Source: Gentiana macrophylla
Lineage: Eukaryota > Streptophyta > Magnoliopsida > Gentianales > Gentianaceae
Assembly: GCA_026214975.1 (NCBI GenBank)
Contig: CM047805.1
Location: 185,939,333 to 186,003,332 of the forward strand
DNA length: 64,000 nucleotides
Direction of reading: 5' to 3'
Positions 20,701 to 33,980 of this stretch are shown piece after piece. The number at the start of each line of letters is the position of its first letter. The first letter of the stretch is position 1. The position numbers and the translations under genes are program-made. Below the pieces are notes generated by a model that saw nothing but the letters and a program-made list of their open reading frames with translations, made no database searches and was not told the DNA's origin.

Positions 20701-22070
20701 CAGATAGATGGAGTAGATTATCTTGAAACCTACTCACCTGTTGTCAAACCAAGCACAATTAGGCTAGTCCTCACTATAGCACTTAACAAATCTTGGTCTG
20801 TTAGACAACTAGATGTCAAAAATGCCTTTCTTCATGGATTTATCAAAGAAGACATCTATATGACACAACCACCAGGTATGGAAGATCCACAATTTCCTAA
20901 TCATGTGTGCAAACTAGATAGAGCCCTTTATGGCCTCAAACAGGCTCCTAGGGCATGGTTTAATAGATTCAGCACCTTTCTGCTCAATTATGGTTTTCAT
21001 TGCAGCCTTTCAGATCCTTATTTATTCTACTATCACTCTAATCATGGGACACTAGTCCTGCTATTGTATGTGGATGATATTTTGCTTACAGGATCAGATA
21101 CCAGCCTACTGCACTCATTCATTGGACTACTCAAAGCAAGGAATTTTCCATGAAGGATTTGGGGCCTATACACCACTTCCTTGGAGTACAGTGCATCATC
21201 TGAGACCACAGATACCATCTCGAGTCAAACACACTATGCCTCCACCATCTTGGACAAAGCACGAGATGATTGATTGCAAGCCTATGAAGACTCCACGCCA
21301 CCAAACAAACAGACACTATAGATTACGAACCCTTACAGGACCACTACATATTACGAGAGTCTTGTTGGAGCCCTTGATACCTCACTTTTACATGGCCGGA
21401 CATCTCCTTCAGTGTCAACTTTGTGTCTCAATTCATGTAGCAACCTACTCAGACCATCTCTCTCTTGTCCACAGAATCATCCGATATGTCAAAGGCACCA
21501 TTGACTTGGGCATGAACCTTCATAAAGGTCCCATCCACAATTTGTTAGCCTTCTCACATCTGAGATCTTTGATTGGCCTACCTCTCATAGCTTTTTCTTG
21601 GATGTCGATCGGGATGTCAAACCACTAGAAGATCCACTACAGGCTATTGCACCTTCCTTGGCTCCAGTTTGATCTCCTGGTGTGCTAAGAAGCAATCTAC
21701 GGTGTCTAGATCTAGCTCTGAAGCAGAATACCGAGCTATGGCACACACAGCAGCTGAACTTAAATGGCTTACATATCTATTGGGGGAACTACATATCCAA
21801 CTCACAGCAACTCCAGTTCTACTATCAGATAATCTGAGTGCATTACACATGACAATCAACCCTGCTTTCCACGCTAGAAGTAAACACATAGAACTAGATT
21901 ATCACTATGTTCGGGAACAGGTGGCCAGACGTCTATTGGTGACTAAACATGTTCCAGCCTCTGCACAATTGGCAGACATATTTACTAAAGCTCTGCCTAA
22001 GGTTCCATTTCAGTTTCTGAGACACAAACTTGGCCTTCAACCCCGGCCAAGTTTGAGGGGGGAGGGGGGG
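17752..22070 (+). pseudogene. Copia gag-pol remnant
   Basis: Gag begins with ATG at 17752 and is stopped at 17821, where TGA stands in place of the usual Trp codon of the NYPLW motif. Gag continues to a CCHC zinc knuckle, CQCCGVQGHVAKIC, near 18620. Pol follows with the protease motif MDTGASTHM (18753-), an integrase GAG-pre domain (LWHQRLGH), the integrase core with Asp, Asp and Glu residues (HCDLWGP, HSDGGGEF, GIVERRH), and RT with QLDVKNAFLHG and YVDDIL. A frame change near 18890 and another near 21150 break the polyprotein. RNase H resumes at 21669 (SSSEAEYRAM, QLADIFTKALP). Such a polyprotein would package and copy its RNA and insert the cDNA; this copy cannot. Confidence 0.93.
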
Positions 22071-22095
22071 TAATAAAGTATCTACACTATCCCTT
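22071..22095 (+). repeat. 3' LTR of the Copia element, first part
   Basis: It starts directly after the purine tract and ends with CCCTT, the target duplicated by the Athila insertion. The second part is at 33501-33980. Confidence 0.93.
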
Positions 22096-23695
22096 TGTTC
22101 GGTAAAAACTAGTTTTAAATTTATAATTACCGGAACACCCCAAGTGCAAGGCTCGTAGTAAAGGTGTTACCGGGTCGTCCTAAGGGAATCGAACGTCTAT
22201 CGGATTAAGTACAGTTATTGTATCGATTATGTCACAAATTATTATCTAAAACTAAGGTATATATTAATTATAATTTAGAAACTATGACTAGAAACAGAAA
22301 ATAGAATAAAATCGACACTGGACGGGCCTTCACTGATGTGGACGGGCGTCCAATAATGTTCTGGAAACAGAAAATATACAGAAAACAGCAGGTAAAAGCT
22401 AGGGTTTTTAAAATAACTAAACTTAGCAACAAAAGTTGATATGAACGAATTAGTTTATCAAATAATTAAAAGAACGGCAAGGCAACGAGAATCCACCAAC
22501 CAACAAACTAACCCCAACTAGATTGTGAGCTAAAAATACGGTTTATAGTAATGATCAAATCACGAATTCGATTAACTCTCTTTAATCAATTTCTAGGGTT
22601 TCGTTTTCTTTCTCAAGCAAAACTAAACTAGCATGCATAACAAGATCATGAGATTGTCTCCAATACTCTACTCAACTAATCATGAACAATCTCTTGAATC
22701 ACAATTAATTGCATCAATTGAAAAGATCAAAGCTTGAACAAAATTCTCATATAAATTCAATCAAAAAGATAGTTTCATCGATCTCTCGATTCAATAAAAC
22801 ATAAACAATATAACAATATCCAATTGATGAAAAACCATAAATTTAACTCACTAAGATATAGCTAAAAATCCTCTAGTTGGTGTAGTTGTTGATTGGTTTC
22901 CTCCGTTGTCCCACCGCTGTGCTTTAGCCAACAATCATGTTGGTGATTATGATTGTTGGGATGGAAGATTTCATCTCCTTGTTTGCTCTTTTGGATATGC
23001 GGCTGCTGTGTGTTTTTTTTTGGTGTCTAAAAGTCTGATTTTAGGGTTTAGAATGCGCTGCTATTTATAGATTTTTAAGGCGGCTAGGGTTAGGTCGGCT
23101 ATTGGACGCCCGTCCAGCAAGGTAGACGCCCGTCCAGTCTTCACAAAAATTCATCGAGCCGGGCCGAGTCTTCTTGGACGTCCGTCCTATGGAAAAATGG
23201 ATGCTCGTCTGCTGAAATTTTCACAACTCTGAATCAAATATCTCCTCCTGGACGCCAGTCTGGAATAGTGGACGCTCGTCCACATGGGACCTTTCTTCTT
23301 TGAATCGAATAAGCCTTACGGGCGCCCGTGCGGTGCTTTTTAAACGCCCGTCCAGCGGGCGGATGCAATGGACGCCTTGATTCGACCATGTAAACCTTCA
23401 TGCAAATCTCAAACTTGCATCTTTCTCCTTCCTTAAATCTTCAATCAAACACCGTTCTAGCTCCTTTCACAACATGCAAGCATACCTACAAGGCGATAGA
23501 AACGAGCAAAGTGTAAAATCGTACATAAATAGATAAAAACCACATAAATAGCTCGATTTTCACACTTTGATAAATTCTAAACCCATTCTTCCAATTTATC
23601 CTTTTAGCAAGTGATTTTCTATAAAAAAACACTAAAACACGGAAGATATTGTTACGGAATAACTCGATATAAACCACAAAATTAGTCGTAAAACA
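22096..23695 (-). repeat. 3' LTR of the Athila element (left copy)
   Basis: 1600 bp and closely similar to 31901-33500. The differences cluster in GC-rich blocks built on GGACGCCCGTCC-like motifs (22320-22365, 23103-23370). Confidence 0.95.
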
Positions 23696-25202
23696 ACTCC
23701 CCCACACTTAGACTTTTGTTCGTCCCGAACAAAACAATCAAAACTAGCTCACTTTCATGCAATCCACATAGATCCACTAACTCACGTAACAAAAGATACA
23801 ACAACTATAGCAAGTGATACCAACATAGAGATAGATTACGTGTGTGTGACAAGCCCTTTTCAATCTTCACAATCCTCTCAAACAAATATCCTCTCAAATA
23901 ATTTTAATGACTATCCTAGGTATAGCGAGAATTGTTCCACACAAAGTCTTCCTCGCACTCAGTAGGATAATCCTACAAACATATCATTCGGTTTATACTT
24001 TGGGTATAAGTTCAACGATAACAAAGTCTTTAATTTTTTTCACTTTCTTTTTTTTTTTTTCTTTGCGCACATCAAAATGAGCTCTTACCCGTCTTAGTAG
24101 AATAGGATGTTTCGGGATAACACCCTACCTTACTCAAATCATAGGGTAGCTTTTCACATTGTCGTGAGCTTTTGGTCATCATAGTGGAATAGGACATTTC
24201 GAGATAATACCTACCGCACTCCAATCATCGACCGACTTCCGACACACCCTTTATTTATTTTTAACTCAACTTTTTAAAAAAATTAGTTACGTTTCACTTA
24301 TCACATTCAAACCTTGGATATTCACGAACGCGTTACGAACTTAGGTGTTACTTCACTGTTACTATTAAGACCAAATCTCTCTAAGATAAATCACTAAAAT
24401 AGTGAAAGGATACAGTTCAAAATTTTTGCTTCAATATCAAAGGCTTTCGTGAGTGTGAAATGAATACTATCTCAAATAAGTAAAAGCATGCTATAATTAT
24501 CTCTCAAAGTCACATAAAATCATTGTCAGGAAAATACAACTAGCAAGCCATTTGTTTCAATTACATGCTCAAGATTTACAATTATCCAAGTTTACTTTGA
24601 TAAATTTAAAATTGCCGAGAAAATCACATTTACTCATTGTCAGAAGATTACTCATTTTCAGAAGATATAGCATGATAACCCCCGATGTAGACACCCCCCC
24701 ACACTTAAATCACATTATGTCCTCAGAATGTGCAAATAAAAGAAAAGAATACTTAGCTGGTTGTCAAAATGATTGTCGGGTTGTAGGTTGGCAGAGGTCA
24801 GGCCGTAGCATAAATGAACCGTTGCAGCTCGTATCACGAACAGACAACACTAAAAGTGATAACTGGCAAAAACCGCTCAATAGTATCTGCAACACTCGAC
24901 ATAGCATATAATCTCGGGGGACAAGGGGTATATGAGTAAACATGTAGGCACATAAAGCATTCACAAGTAGGACAGGGATAACCAACACACAAATCACCAC
25001 GGTTTTATTCCTAATGCCCAAAAACTTAACTAAAAAGTAACTTAAAAGACTAGGCTGCCTCCTAGTAGCGCTTCTTTTATGTCATTAGCTTGACAGAGTA
25101 AACCAAGTCAACCTGGATCAGGCCACTTGGGTATGAGGCTAACCACTTCTCTGTCAGAATCAGAATGACTAGGACGGAAATGGTTTTCGCCACAACAACA
25201 AG
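23696..25202 (-). other. Athila region between integrase and 3' LTR
   Basis: In Athila this place can hold an env-like ORF. Here only short open stretches are seen. One, at 25021-24764, begins MGIRNKTVVICVLVIPVLLV and has a hydrophobic segment, but nothing proves an env relationship. Two related segments, near 24097-24130 and 24183-24215, share AGAATAGGATGTTTCGGGAT-like sequence. The purine tract lies at 23696-23709. Confidence 0.5.
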
Positions 25203-28200
25203 TCAAGTCTTGCGAAAATCATGAAATTTTTCTCTCCAGACAACACTGACTCTTTTCTTCTTGTTCTTGTTTCTCAGATTCGGCTGAGGTATGCTAACAG
25301 GCTCAGGAGCATTGACAGAAGGATCTGCAAGGTTAGGGGTAATAATGTCATCATCCACTCCAAAGAAGTCGGATGGAATCTCTTCACAAATAAACGACTC
25401 AACCGTTTCATTTCTCTTTTGAAAGTATAGTACTTCAGGCTTTTCCTTGGGTTGCCCAAAGTACTTCTTAATCCTGTGACCATTGACCTTGAACGGTTGA
25501 TCGCCGTACCCTTTCAACGTAATGGCTCCACCAGGATGAACATCAAGAATCTCAAAGGGGCCAGACCATCTAGATTTAAGCTTACCAGCAAAAAGATGGA
25601 GCCTGGTGTTATACAGCAAAGCCATGTCTCCCACTTTGAATTCCCGATCTTTAATCTTAGCATCGTGGAGTGCCTTCGTTCTTTCCTTACTGATTCTCGA
25701 ATTCTCATAGGCACGGAGTCGGAACTCATCGAGCTCGTTCAATTGCAATAATCTCTTTTCCCACAAAGTCGTCCGTCCGAAATTCAAGAATTTAATAGCC
25801 CATAAGCTCGTGCTCAAGCTCGATCGGTAAATGGCAAGCTTTGCCATAAACCATTTGGAAGGGTGACGTACCCATAGGGGTCTTAAACGCGGTCACGATA
25901 AGCCCAAAGTCGTCATCCAACTTCGACTCCGATTGGATCTATTGGAATTCACGCTTTCTCCAAAATCCGCTTTAGACTTCATTTGCTCACCTCGACTTGG
26001 CCACCGTTTGGGGGTGGTATGGTGTACCGATTCTATGCTTGACACCATAGCTCTCAAGAATTTTATCCAGTGGTGCATTACGTAAATCTGAACCTTCATC
26101 ACTGATAAGGGCTCTAGGACAGCCAAATCTAGTAAAGATATTCTTTTGCAAGAATTTCTTTACAACTTTGTGATCATTGGTTGGGGTGGCTATGGCCTCT
26201 ACCCACTTGGAAACATAGTCCACACAGACCAGAATATATTTGTTAGAGCATGATGATGGGAATGGTCCCATAAAATCAATGCCCCAGACGTCAAAAACTT
26301 CACATTCCAAGATAGGTCTCAAGGGCATCTCCATCCTATTACTGAGTCTCCCTACTCTTTGGCATCTATCACAGCCTTTGCAAAAGGCTTCAGCATCTTT
26401 AAACAAAGTAGGCCAGTAAAAACCAGCTTGAAGGATTTTTGTGACTGTCTTAGGTGCTCCGTAGTGCCCACCAGCGGGACCACTATGACATTGCTCCAAG
26501 ATATCCAATTGTTCATGCTCCGAACGCACCTTCTAAGCAACCCATCCTTGCGGACTTTAAATGATATGGATCCTCCCATACGAGATACTTTAAGTCATTG
26601 AAAATTTTCTTCTTTTCACGATCGTCATCTCTTCTAAATGCCCACTTGCTAAATAGTTGGCGTAATCAGTACTCGACGGCCTTCTTCGTATCAAGCTTCA
26701 TCAATTGCTCAGTAGGGAAATCGATGCCTATTTCCTTGTGATTTTCGCCACCCTCATTTACTAGGCGAGACAGGTGATCAGCCACAATATTTTCACTACC
26801 CTTCTTATCTTTGATCTCCAGGTCAAACTCTTGCAAAATTAGAATCCATCTGAGTAACCTTGGCTTTGCATCTGCTTTGTCCATAAGGTAGCGTAGGGCT
26901 GCATGGTCTGTCCAAACCACAACTTGAGACCCTAGAAGGTAACTTCTAAACTTGTCGATAGCAAAAACGACGGCTAAGAATTCCTTCTCGATCGTGGTGT
27001 AATTGCATTGAGCCGGGTTCAAGGAGCGGCTCGCATAGTAAATGGGCCTGAACTTTTATCAATTCTCTGGCCTAAAATCGCACCCATCAACGTGCGTAGT
27101 TAGAGGCATCGCACATTAATTCAAAAGGCTTAGTCCAACGGTGCGATTAAGATAAGGGCACTTATGAGCTATATCCTTTAGGCAATTGAAAGCTTCCTTG
27201 CATTTCTCATCAAACAAGAACTCAACATCATCTTTCAGAAGGTTAGATAAGGGCTTGGCGATGGTAGAAAAGTCTTGAATAAACCGCTTGTAGAAGCCAA
27301 CATGACCTAGAAAACCCGCACCTCTTTCATTTGCTTTCGGGTCGCCATCTTTTCATGGCCTCTACTTTAGCCTTATCAACTGAATACGATCTTCGACACC
27401 TTGTGTCCCGAACAATCCACCATCTACTAGAAAATGGCATTTCCCAGCTTAAGCACTAAATTCTTTTCAACACAGCGTTGAAGTACCATATCTAGATTTT
27501 CCAAGATCTCATCAAAGCTATCGCCATAGACTGAGAAGTCATCCATGAAGACTTCCATACATTTCTCCACAAGTCCATCGAAAATGGCCAACATGCACCG
27601 TTGAAATGTTCTTTGGTGCATTGCATAACCCGAAAGGCGTTCGCGAAAAGCAAAAGTGCCTGATGGACACGTAAACGTAGTCTTCTCCTGGTCATTAGGG
27701 TCGATGGCTATCTGGAAGTAACCAGAATATCCATCGAGGAAACAATAATACTTATGACCACTCAGTCTTTCAAGAAGCTGGTCAATGAAAGGTAAGGGGA
27801 AATGGTCTTTGGCGGTGACTTCATTCAATCTGCGATAGTCAATGCAGACCCTGTAGCCAGTCACAAGGCGTAAAGCTACTTCTTACCCCTTTTCATTCTT
27901 TTCCACGGTAATACCTCCCTTCTTTGGCACAACTTGGGTAGGGCTAACCCACTCACTGTCGGCGATTGCATAGATGATTCCCATATCTAACCATTTTATG
28001 ACTTCTTTCTTGACAACCTCCTGCGTATGCGGATTCAAATTTGGCGAGGTTGTCTCGACTTTATTAGCTCCTTCCTCCGTTCGGATTTTATGCATGCACA
28101 CATCGGGGCCGATTCCTCGGATATCACCCACTTGCCATCCGAGCGAGGATGTTCTTTTTCAAGCACTTTTATCGGCGAAGTGTTTCTTGCTCGGGCTCGA

Positions 28201-31193
28201 GTTTTGAAGAGATGATCAAGGTAACTTATCACCATCCTTAAAAAATGTACTTAAGGTGTTGCGGAGCGGTTTTTAGCTCCAAGTCGGTAGGTGGTTGCTC
28301 AATCTTTTGGATTTTAAGGGGCCACCTTTTTCCTTATGGGCTTGAAGTGGTTGGTGAAGAATACCTCATCTTCCCGAGGTATAACCCCGAGAAAGGTCTT
28401 GGATCATATCATCCATAGGGATCCTTCATCACACCCCGCTTTCTCCTTCTTATGCTTGATCATCTTTCTCAACTCTTCTTCTTTTAGCTCCTCTGCTAGT
28501 GTTCCCAATCATCAACCTCCCAATGAGTAGTCTCTCTCCGTAAATCCACTTCATCCCAACTACCCATCGGGCTTCCTCTTCTACGGGTTTAAAGTCTTCC
28601 CGATGCAGACTCTTTGAAATCATCGTTCATTCTTTGGAATCTCCATGTTTCTTGTTCATTGACAGGCTCGGTGTGAGCAAGTTGTGAAGATGGTCCACGA
28701 TCGACTTGATCTTTAATGTTTATAGCTTCAAAACACCTATCTCTCGTTAGCTCTACCGCTTCTTCGAGTTGGCATCTTCTTCGTCCTCATAAATTGCTTC
28801 AACGAACGAGATTTCTTCAATCAAGGTTTCCTCGGGACTTTTCCCTCGTGTGAAGGTAATGGATGTATCATCGACTCTGGCGTAATCGACCTTTACGTAA
28901 ATCGATGAGGCGCGCAGAGGTGTCCAAAAGGTCCGGCCTAAAATTAGGGGCATCTCTTTGTCGGTGGATAGTCTAAGATAACCCGGTCGGTGGGAAAACC
29001 AAATGTTCAACACGGAGAAGGACATTAGCAACACAACCGGGTCTTTGAGCGGCTAGATCGGTCTACCATCCAAGAGAAATAGGGGCGTTCCGCATTCTTT
29101 TTATCTAAACCGACCTTTTGCAGGCGTTCAATGGAATCACATTTATGGAGGCCCCCGAGTCGCATAAGGCGTTTTGGAACATGTGGCCTTCAATCTCACA
29201 AGAGATTGAAGGTCTCCGAATCACCTCGCTTAGTAGCAACTTTTTGTGAAACCATAGAGCAATCTTCTCTTAAAACTTCTTCCGCCCATCCCTTGAAGCT
29301 TCTTCTTGCTTCCACAAACTTCCTTAAGATACTTAGAGCACTTGGGCATTTCAGGTCAATACCTCGGCTAGGGTATACTCACTTTGGTATCTCTAAGCAT
29401 CCTCCTCACACCGTCATATTGTCTGTATGACTCGAGGTATTCTCTTTCTTCTTCGGTGGATAAGGAAGGGCTTTATCATTGTTCATGGCTTGATTTTTGT
29501 ATGGCCGTCTTCCTTATCCTTCCATCTCAAAAACTTTTCCTCCTCTTCTTTGTCGGTACAACCACCTGACTTTTCCTCATTTCCCTATCAGAATCATTTT
29601 CATCACCCGAAGAATCATCATTAAGCTCCTCCTCACTGTTGCTTTCTTCGGTATTTAACTTCTGATTGCCCCCTCCTGAACTTATGGCGTCAGGAGGGGC
29701 TACTCGTTTCCCGACATCTTTCCGGGTCCCGCCTGCTTACCACTTCTTAAAGTAACCTCATTCAGCTCTTCATTCCCATAATCCCATTGAGGTGTGATGG
29801 CAGTGCAAACATTGATATCTGCTTTAGGATTTCTTTCGGTATAACTTGGAAGTTTACCGTGGGGTCTGTTTGCTTGTTGATCTGCCATCTGACCAACCTG
29901 TCTCTCTATTGTCTTGACACTAGTAGCCAGGGTCTTCACCATGTCTACTAGCTCATCAAACTTATGTTGGGGGACACAAGAGGTGGTTTGGTTATGAGGT
30001 TGGTTTTGATTCCAACCACCTTGAGGTCTCTGGGAGTTAGGGTTGTGAGATTGATTAACCACCCCGGGAGGTGGTCTTTGATAACTTGAGCTGAAAGAAG
30101 GTTTGGAATTTGATGGGCTAGGTGGTGCATTGGCTTGATTAGGATTGGGACGTTGAAATCCGGAATAATTCTGATTCTGATTGAAGTTTCTGAAGGTTTG
30201 GTTATGATTCTCCATTAAATTCACTTCCTCATTCATCTCATTTCCAGCCTGCATTCCCAGGTAGTTCACATCTGACGGCCCTTGTTCTTTCTTTGCATTT
30301 GTAAATTGGCTAGTCGCTTGCTAATTACTTCCATTTGAGCAACTAACACCTTAGTCTCGGAATTGCTCGCAAAGAGATTCCTTCTTATTCCCACTAACAT
30401 TGGTCTTCTTTGGAGTTGACCACATGTTATTCTTTGCTATAGTTTCACTACCACCTGTAGTAGCGACATCATCACCTCCCCTGGAAGGATCCATGAGCGC
30501 TTGAATCAAGGAAGTCTCTATTTGGTTGAGAGACACCTCTCGTAGAATAACTCTAGTAGCTCATGTCTCTCTTGTATCCATGGTTGGGGCACTTCCTCAT
30601 CAACAGTTTAGTCTCTCCCATGCTTTCCCCACACTCTCACCATCAAGTTGTTCAAATGTGGCTATCTCCCTTTTCATGTCCATGATTGTCCCAGGTGAGA
30701 CAAACTTCATAGCAAAGGCTCTTTTGACATCATTCCAGTGCGGAGAGAATGATGGGCTAAAGATTTGAACCAACGGTTTGCTTCACCCTTTAGAGCAAAC
30801 GGGAAGAGTTTTAACTTGACAATCTCGTAATCAACACCAGGATAGTGGCTCGCTTCGCAGATTTGAGCGAAGGTGGACAAGAAGTCATGAGGATCTTCAT
30901 CGCCAGTGCCATGAAAAGAACTATTACGGACCAGGTCCTACCACTCCATTTTTCGGATCGAAGTTCACTTGCCCCATGTCCGGAGGCGAATAGGTCTATG
31001 CCCTTCCGTGAAGTCTTGGTCAAGATAGGGAGCATAGGGGTCTTGATTTAATTGGTTTAGCCGGATTCGCGGAATCTGTTGAAATTGATTATTTATCCCA
31101 CTTGTTGATTCTGTTGTTGTTGTATTGCCTGCATCTGTTGAAGGATCAGATTCATTTGGGCTTGAGGATCTGGATTTTGAACTTCGTTAGCCA
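25203..31193 (-). pseudogene. Athila gag-pol remnant
   Basis: Gag starts with ATG at 31193 (MANEVQNPDPQAQ) and reaches a stop after about 30 codons. Gag-like sequence goes on with DPHDFLSTFAQICE near 30880 and a Gln/Asn-rich tail with KLPSYTERNPKAD near 29850. A protease-like segment with LILGRTFW lies near 28960. RT at 27864-27427 has CIDYRRLN and FMDDFSVYG, but the segment near 27640 reads FAFRERLSGYAMHQRTFQRC where a MPFGLCNAP motif is expected, so two compensating frame changes lie there. RNase H is at 27022-26666, the integrase zinc-binding part and DDE core at 26529-25987 ([15 protein letters not shown]), and the integrase C-terminus at 25847-25203. Multiple stops and frame changes show it is dead. 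Confidence 0.92.
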
Positions 31194-31900
31194 TAATGTC
31201 TGGATTAGGGAAGAGCTTCCTCCTGATAATAGATCGCTCAGTTCGGGATTAAATGTAAGAGGTCCCTTCTTACTCCTGGTTTGCATAAACCAGAAGAGCA
31301 GAACAGAAAGAAATCAACCTTAAGGTTGATGAGAATGAATGTAGAGAAGATTAGAGGGTTTAGAAAGAGAGAAGAGAGAAGGGGAGAGGTTTAGAAAGAG
31401 ATTGAACCGGCGTTCAGTATGAGTAGACGTTGGTTCAGGGGAAATTCTGGAGGTGAACGCTCGTTCAGGTCACTGAACTAGCGTTCAGAAGACAAATTGA
31501 GGCGAGCAGGCGTTGATTACGGGCGCCCATTCGAAAAGTTTTTTATTTTATTTTATTAATTATAATTTAGAAAAGATATAGAAACAGAAACAGGAAAAGA
31601 AACCTACCTACGAAAAACTTAAAACAGGAAAAACACTAAGACGGTAAAAAAAAACGGGTTGAAATCTTCTAGGGCTAAAATGGAAGGGAAAACAGTGGAT
31701 TTTGACCTCGAAAACGGTGTCGAACGGCCATAGGCCTTTGCCATGTTGTCGACGTCGGAACGAGCTTTCCGAATTGGGGTCCTGCGCGCCAAACGGACAC
31801 TCGAGCCGAAAGTTATGGCCAAAATACTGCCGACACAGAAAACTGCACTACGAAGAATCCGACAACCGTTATCGATTCCCCGGCAACGGCGCCAAAAAAT

Positions 31901-33500
31901 TGTCCGGTAAAAACTAGTTTTAAATTTATAATTACCGGAACACCCCAAGTGCAAGGCTCGTAGTAAAGGTGTTACCGGGTCGTCCTAAGGGAATCGAACG
32001 TCTATCGGATTAAGTACAGTTATTGTATCGATTATGTCACAAATTATTATCTAAAACTAAGGTATATATTAATTATAATCTAGAAACTATGACTAGAAAC
32101 AGAAAATAGAATAAAATCGACACTTTGGGCGGGCGTTCACCGATGTGGGCCGGGCGTCCAATAACGCTCTGAATGCAAAATAAATATATAAAACAAAGCA
32201 GTAAAAGCTAGGGTTTTAAAATAACTAAACTTAGCAACAAAAGTTGATATGAACGAATTAGTTTATCAAATAATTAAAAGAACGGCAAGGCAACGAGAAT
32301 CCACCAACCAACAAACCAACCCCAACTAGATTGTGAGCTAAAAATACGGTTTATAGTAATGATCAAATCACGAATTCGATTAAATCTCTTTAATCAATTT
32401 CTAGGGTTTCGTTTTCTTTCTCAAGCAAAACTAAACTAGCATGCATAACAAGATCATGAGATTTTCTCCAATACACTACTCAACTAATCATGAACAATCT
32501 CTTGAATCACAATTAATTGAATCAATTGAAAAGATCAAAGCTTGAACAAAATTCTCATATAAATTCAATCAAAAAGAAGTTTCATCGATCTCTCAATTCA
32601 ATAAAACATAAACAATATAACAATATCCAATTGATGAAAAACCATAAATTTAACTCACTAAGATATAGCTAAAAATCCTCTAGTTGGTGTAGTTGTTGAT
32701 TGGTTTCCTCCGTTGTCCCACCGCGAATTGCTTAGCCAACAATCATGTTGGTGATTATGATTGTTGGGATGGAAGATTTCATCTCCTTGTTTGCTCTTTT
32801 GGATATGCGGCTGCTGTGTGTTTTTTTTGGTGTCTAAAAGTCTGATTTTAGGGTTTAGAATGCGCTGCTATTTATAGATTTTTAAGGCGGCTAGGGTTAG
32901 GTCGGCTATTGGACGCCCGTCCAGCAAGGTAGACGCCCGTCCAGTCTTCACAAAAATTCATCGAGTCGGGCCGAGTCTTCTTGGGCGTCCGTCCTATGCA
33001 AAAATGGACGCTCGTCTGCTTTGAAATTTTCACAACTCAATCAAATATCTCTCCTCGGGCCTTGATGCGGAATAGTGGGCGCCGTCCACCTGGGACCTTT
33101 CTTCTTTGAATCGAATAAGCCTTACGGGCGCCCGCCTGGGTGCTTTAAACGCCCGTCCCACCGGACGGATGCAATGGACGCCAGTTCAGCCATGTAAACC
33201 TTCATGCCAATCTCAAACTTGCATCTTTCTCCTTCCTTAAATCTTCAATCAAACTCCGTTCTAGCTCCTTTCACAACATGCAAGCATACCTACAAGGCGA
33301 TAGAAACGAGCAAAGTGTAAAATCGTACATAAATAGATAAAAACCACATAAATAGCTCGATTTTCACACTTTGATAAATTCTAAACTGATTCTTCCAATT
33401 TATCCTTTTAGCAAGTGATTTTCTATAAAAAAAACACTAAAACACGGAAGATATTGTTACGGAATAACTCGATACAAACCACAAAATTATGTCGTAAACA
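31901..33500 (-). repeat. 5' LTR of the Athila element (right copy)
   Basis: 1600 bp. It begins TGTCCGGTAAAAACTAG on the plus strand and ends GTCGTAAACA. The tRNA-Asp primer-binding site is directly inside it. Confidence 0.95.
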
Positions 33501-33980
33501 CCCTTTCAGACATGTCACATTCAGACAAACATTCAGAAAGCAAATCGAGCAGCAAATCAAATACAGACTCTTCAAAACAAGATAATTATAGATAATTCAA
33601 GCAAATAAGAGTTTGAATTCAAATGGAATCAGGTGATTGACAGGAGAGATAAGGGCGGTTAAGGAGAGATAATGATGTATCACCTTTGAAATACAAACAG
33701 CAGAACCTGGAGCTTGTCTACATCCAAAAGATAATGGCCGGCCTGATTCAAAACATAGAGATAATCTTAGATTATATGTGTTTATCTTTAAATTCATTTG
33801 AAAGTTTATCTTTAATTTGATTGCATATCAGATTAGGGTTCCTGTGATATAAATAAGGAAGCCCTCTTTCGATGTAAATCAATGAAAATGAAACAAATGC
33901 AGTTCTGAATAAAGAAATTTACCTTTCAATTCCAAATGTCTTTTCTTTCCAGTATTTCCTCCAGTTTCTGAAATTCTACA
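33501..33980 (+). repeat. 3' LTR of the Copia element, second part
   Basis: It resumes with CCCTTTCAGACATGTCACA and ends TTCTACA, followed by the target duplication CTAGT at 33981. Confidence 0.95.

Larger units (their letters stand above)
22096..33500 (-). mobile_element. Athila-type Ty3/Gypsy retrotransposon nested in the Copia 3' LTR
   Basis: It is an 11,405-bp element on the minus strand flanked by CCCTT at 22091-22095 and 33501-33505. Its two 1600-bp LTRs start TG and end CA on each strand. On the minus strand the primer-binding site just inside the right LTR reads TGGCGCCGTTGCCGGGGA, complementary to tRNA-Asp as in Athila and Tat. A purine tract AAGTGTGGGGGAGT adjoins the left LTR (23696-23709 read on minus). 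Gag, protease, RT, RNase H and integrase remnants run from 31193 to 25203. FMDDFSVYGDSF in RT and LFAGKLKSRWSGPF after integrase are Athila-like by my knowledge of the lineage. Confidence 0.95.
17222..33980 (+). mobile_element. Ty1/Copia retrotransposon, split by a nested Athila element
   Basis: The LTRs begin TAATAAAGTATC and end TTCTACA. A 5-bp target-site duplication, CTAGT, lies at 17217-17221 and 33981-33985. A primer-binding site TGGTATCAGAG at 17722-17732 follows the 5' LTR, and a purine tract of AAGTTTGAGGGGGGAGGGGGG type ends at 22070. The 3' LTR starts at 22071, is cut at 22095 by an Athila element, and resumes at 33501. Without the insertion the element would be about 5.35 kb, a usual size for Copia. 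Confidence 0.95.

Noticed and set aside
24764..25021. Env-like ORF of the Athila element with a hydrophobic stretch
   Set aside because: Only 85 codons and one hydrophobic segment; not enough to call an env-like gene.
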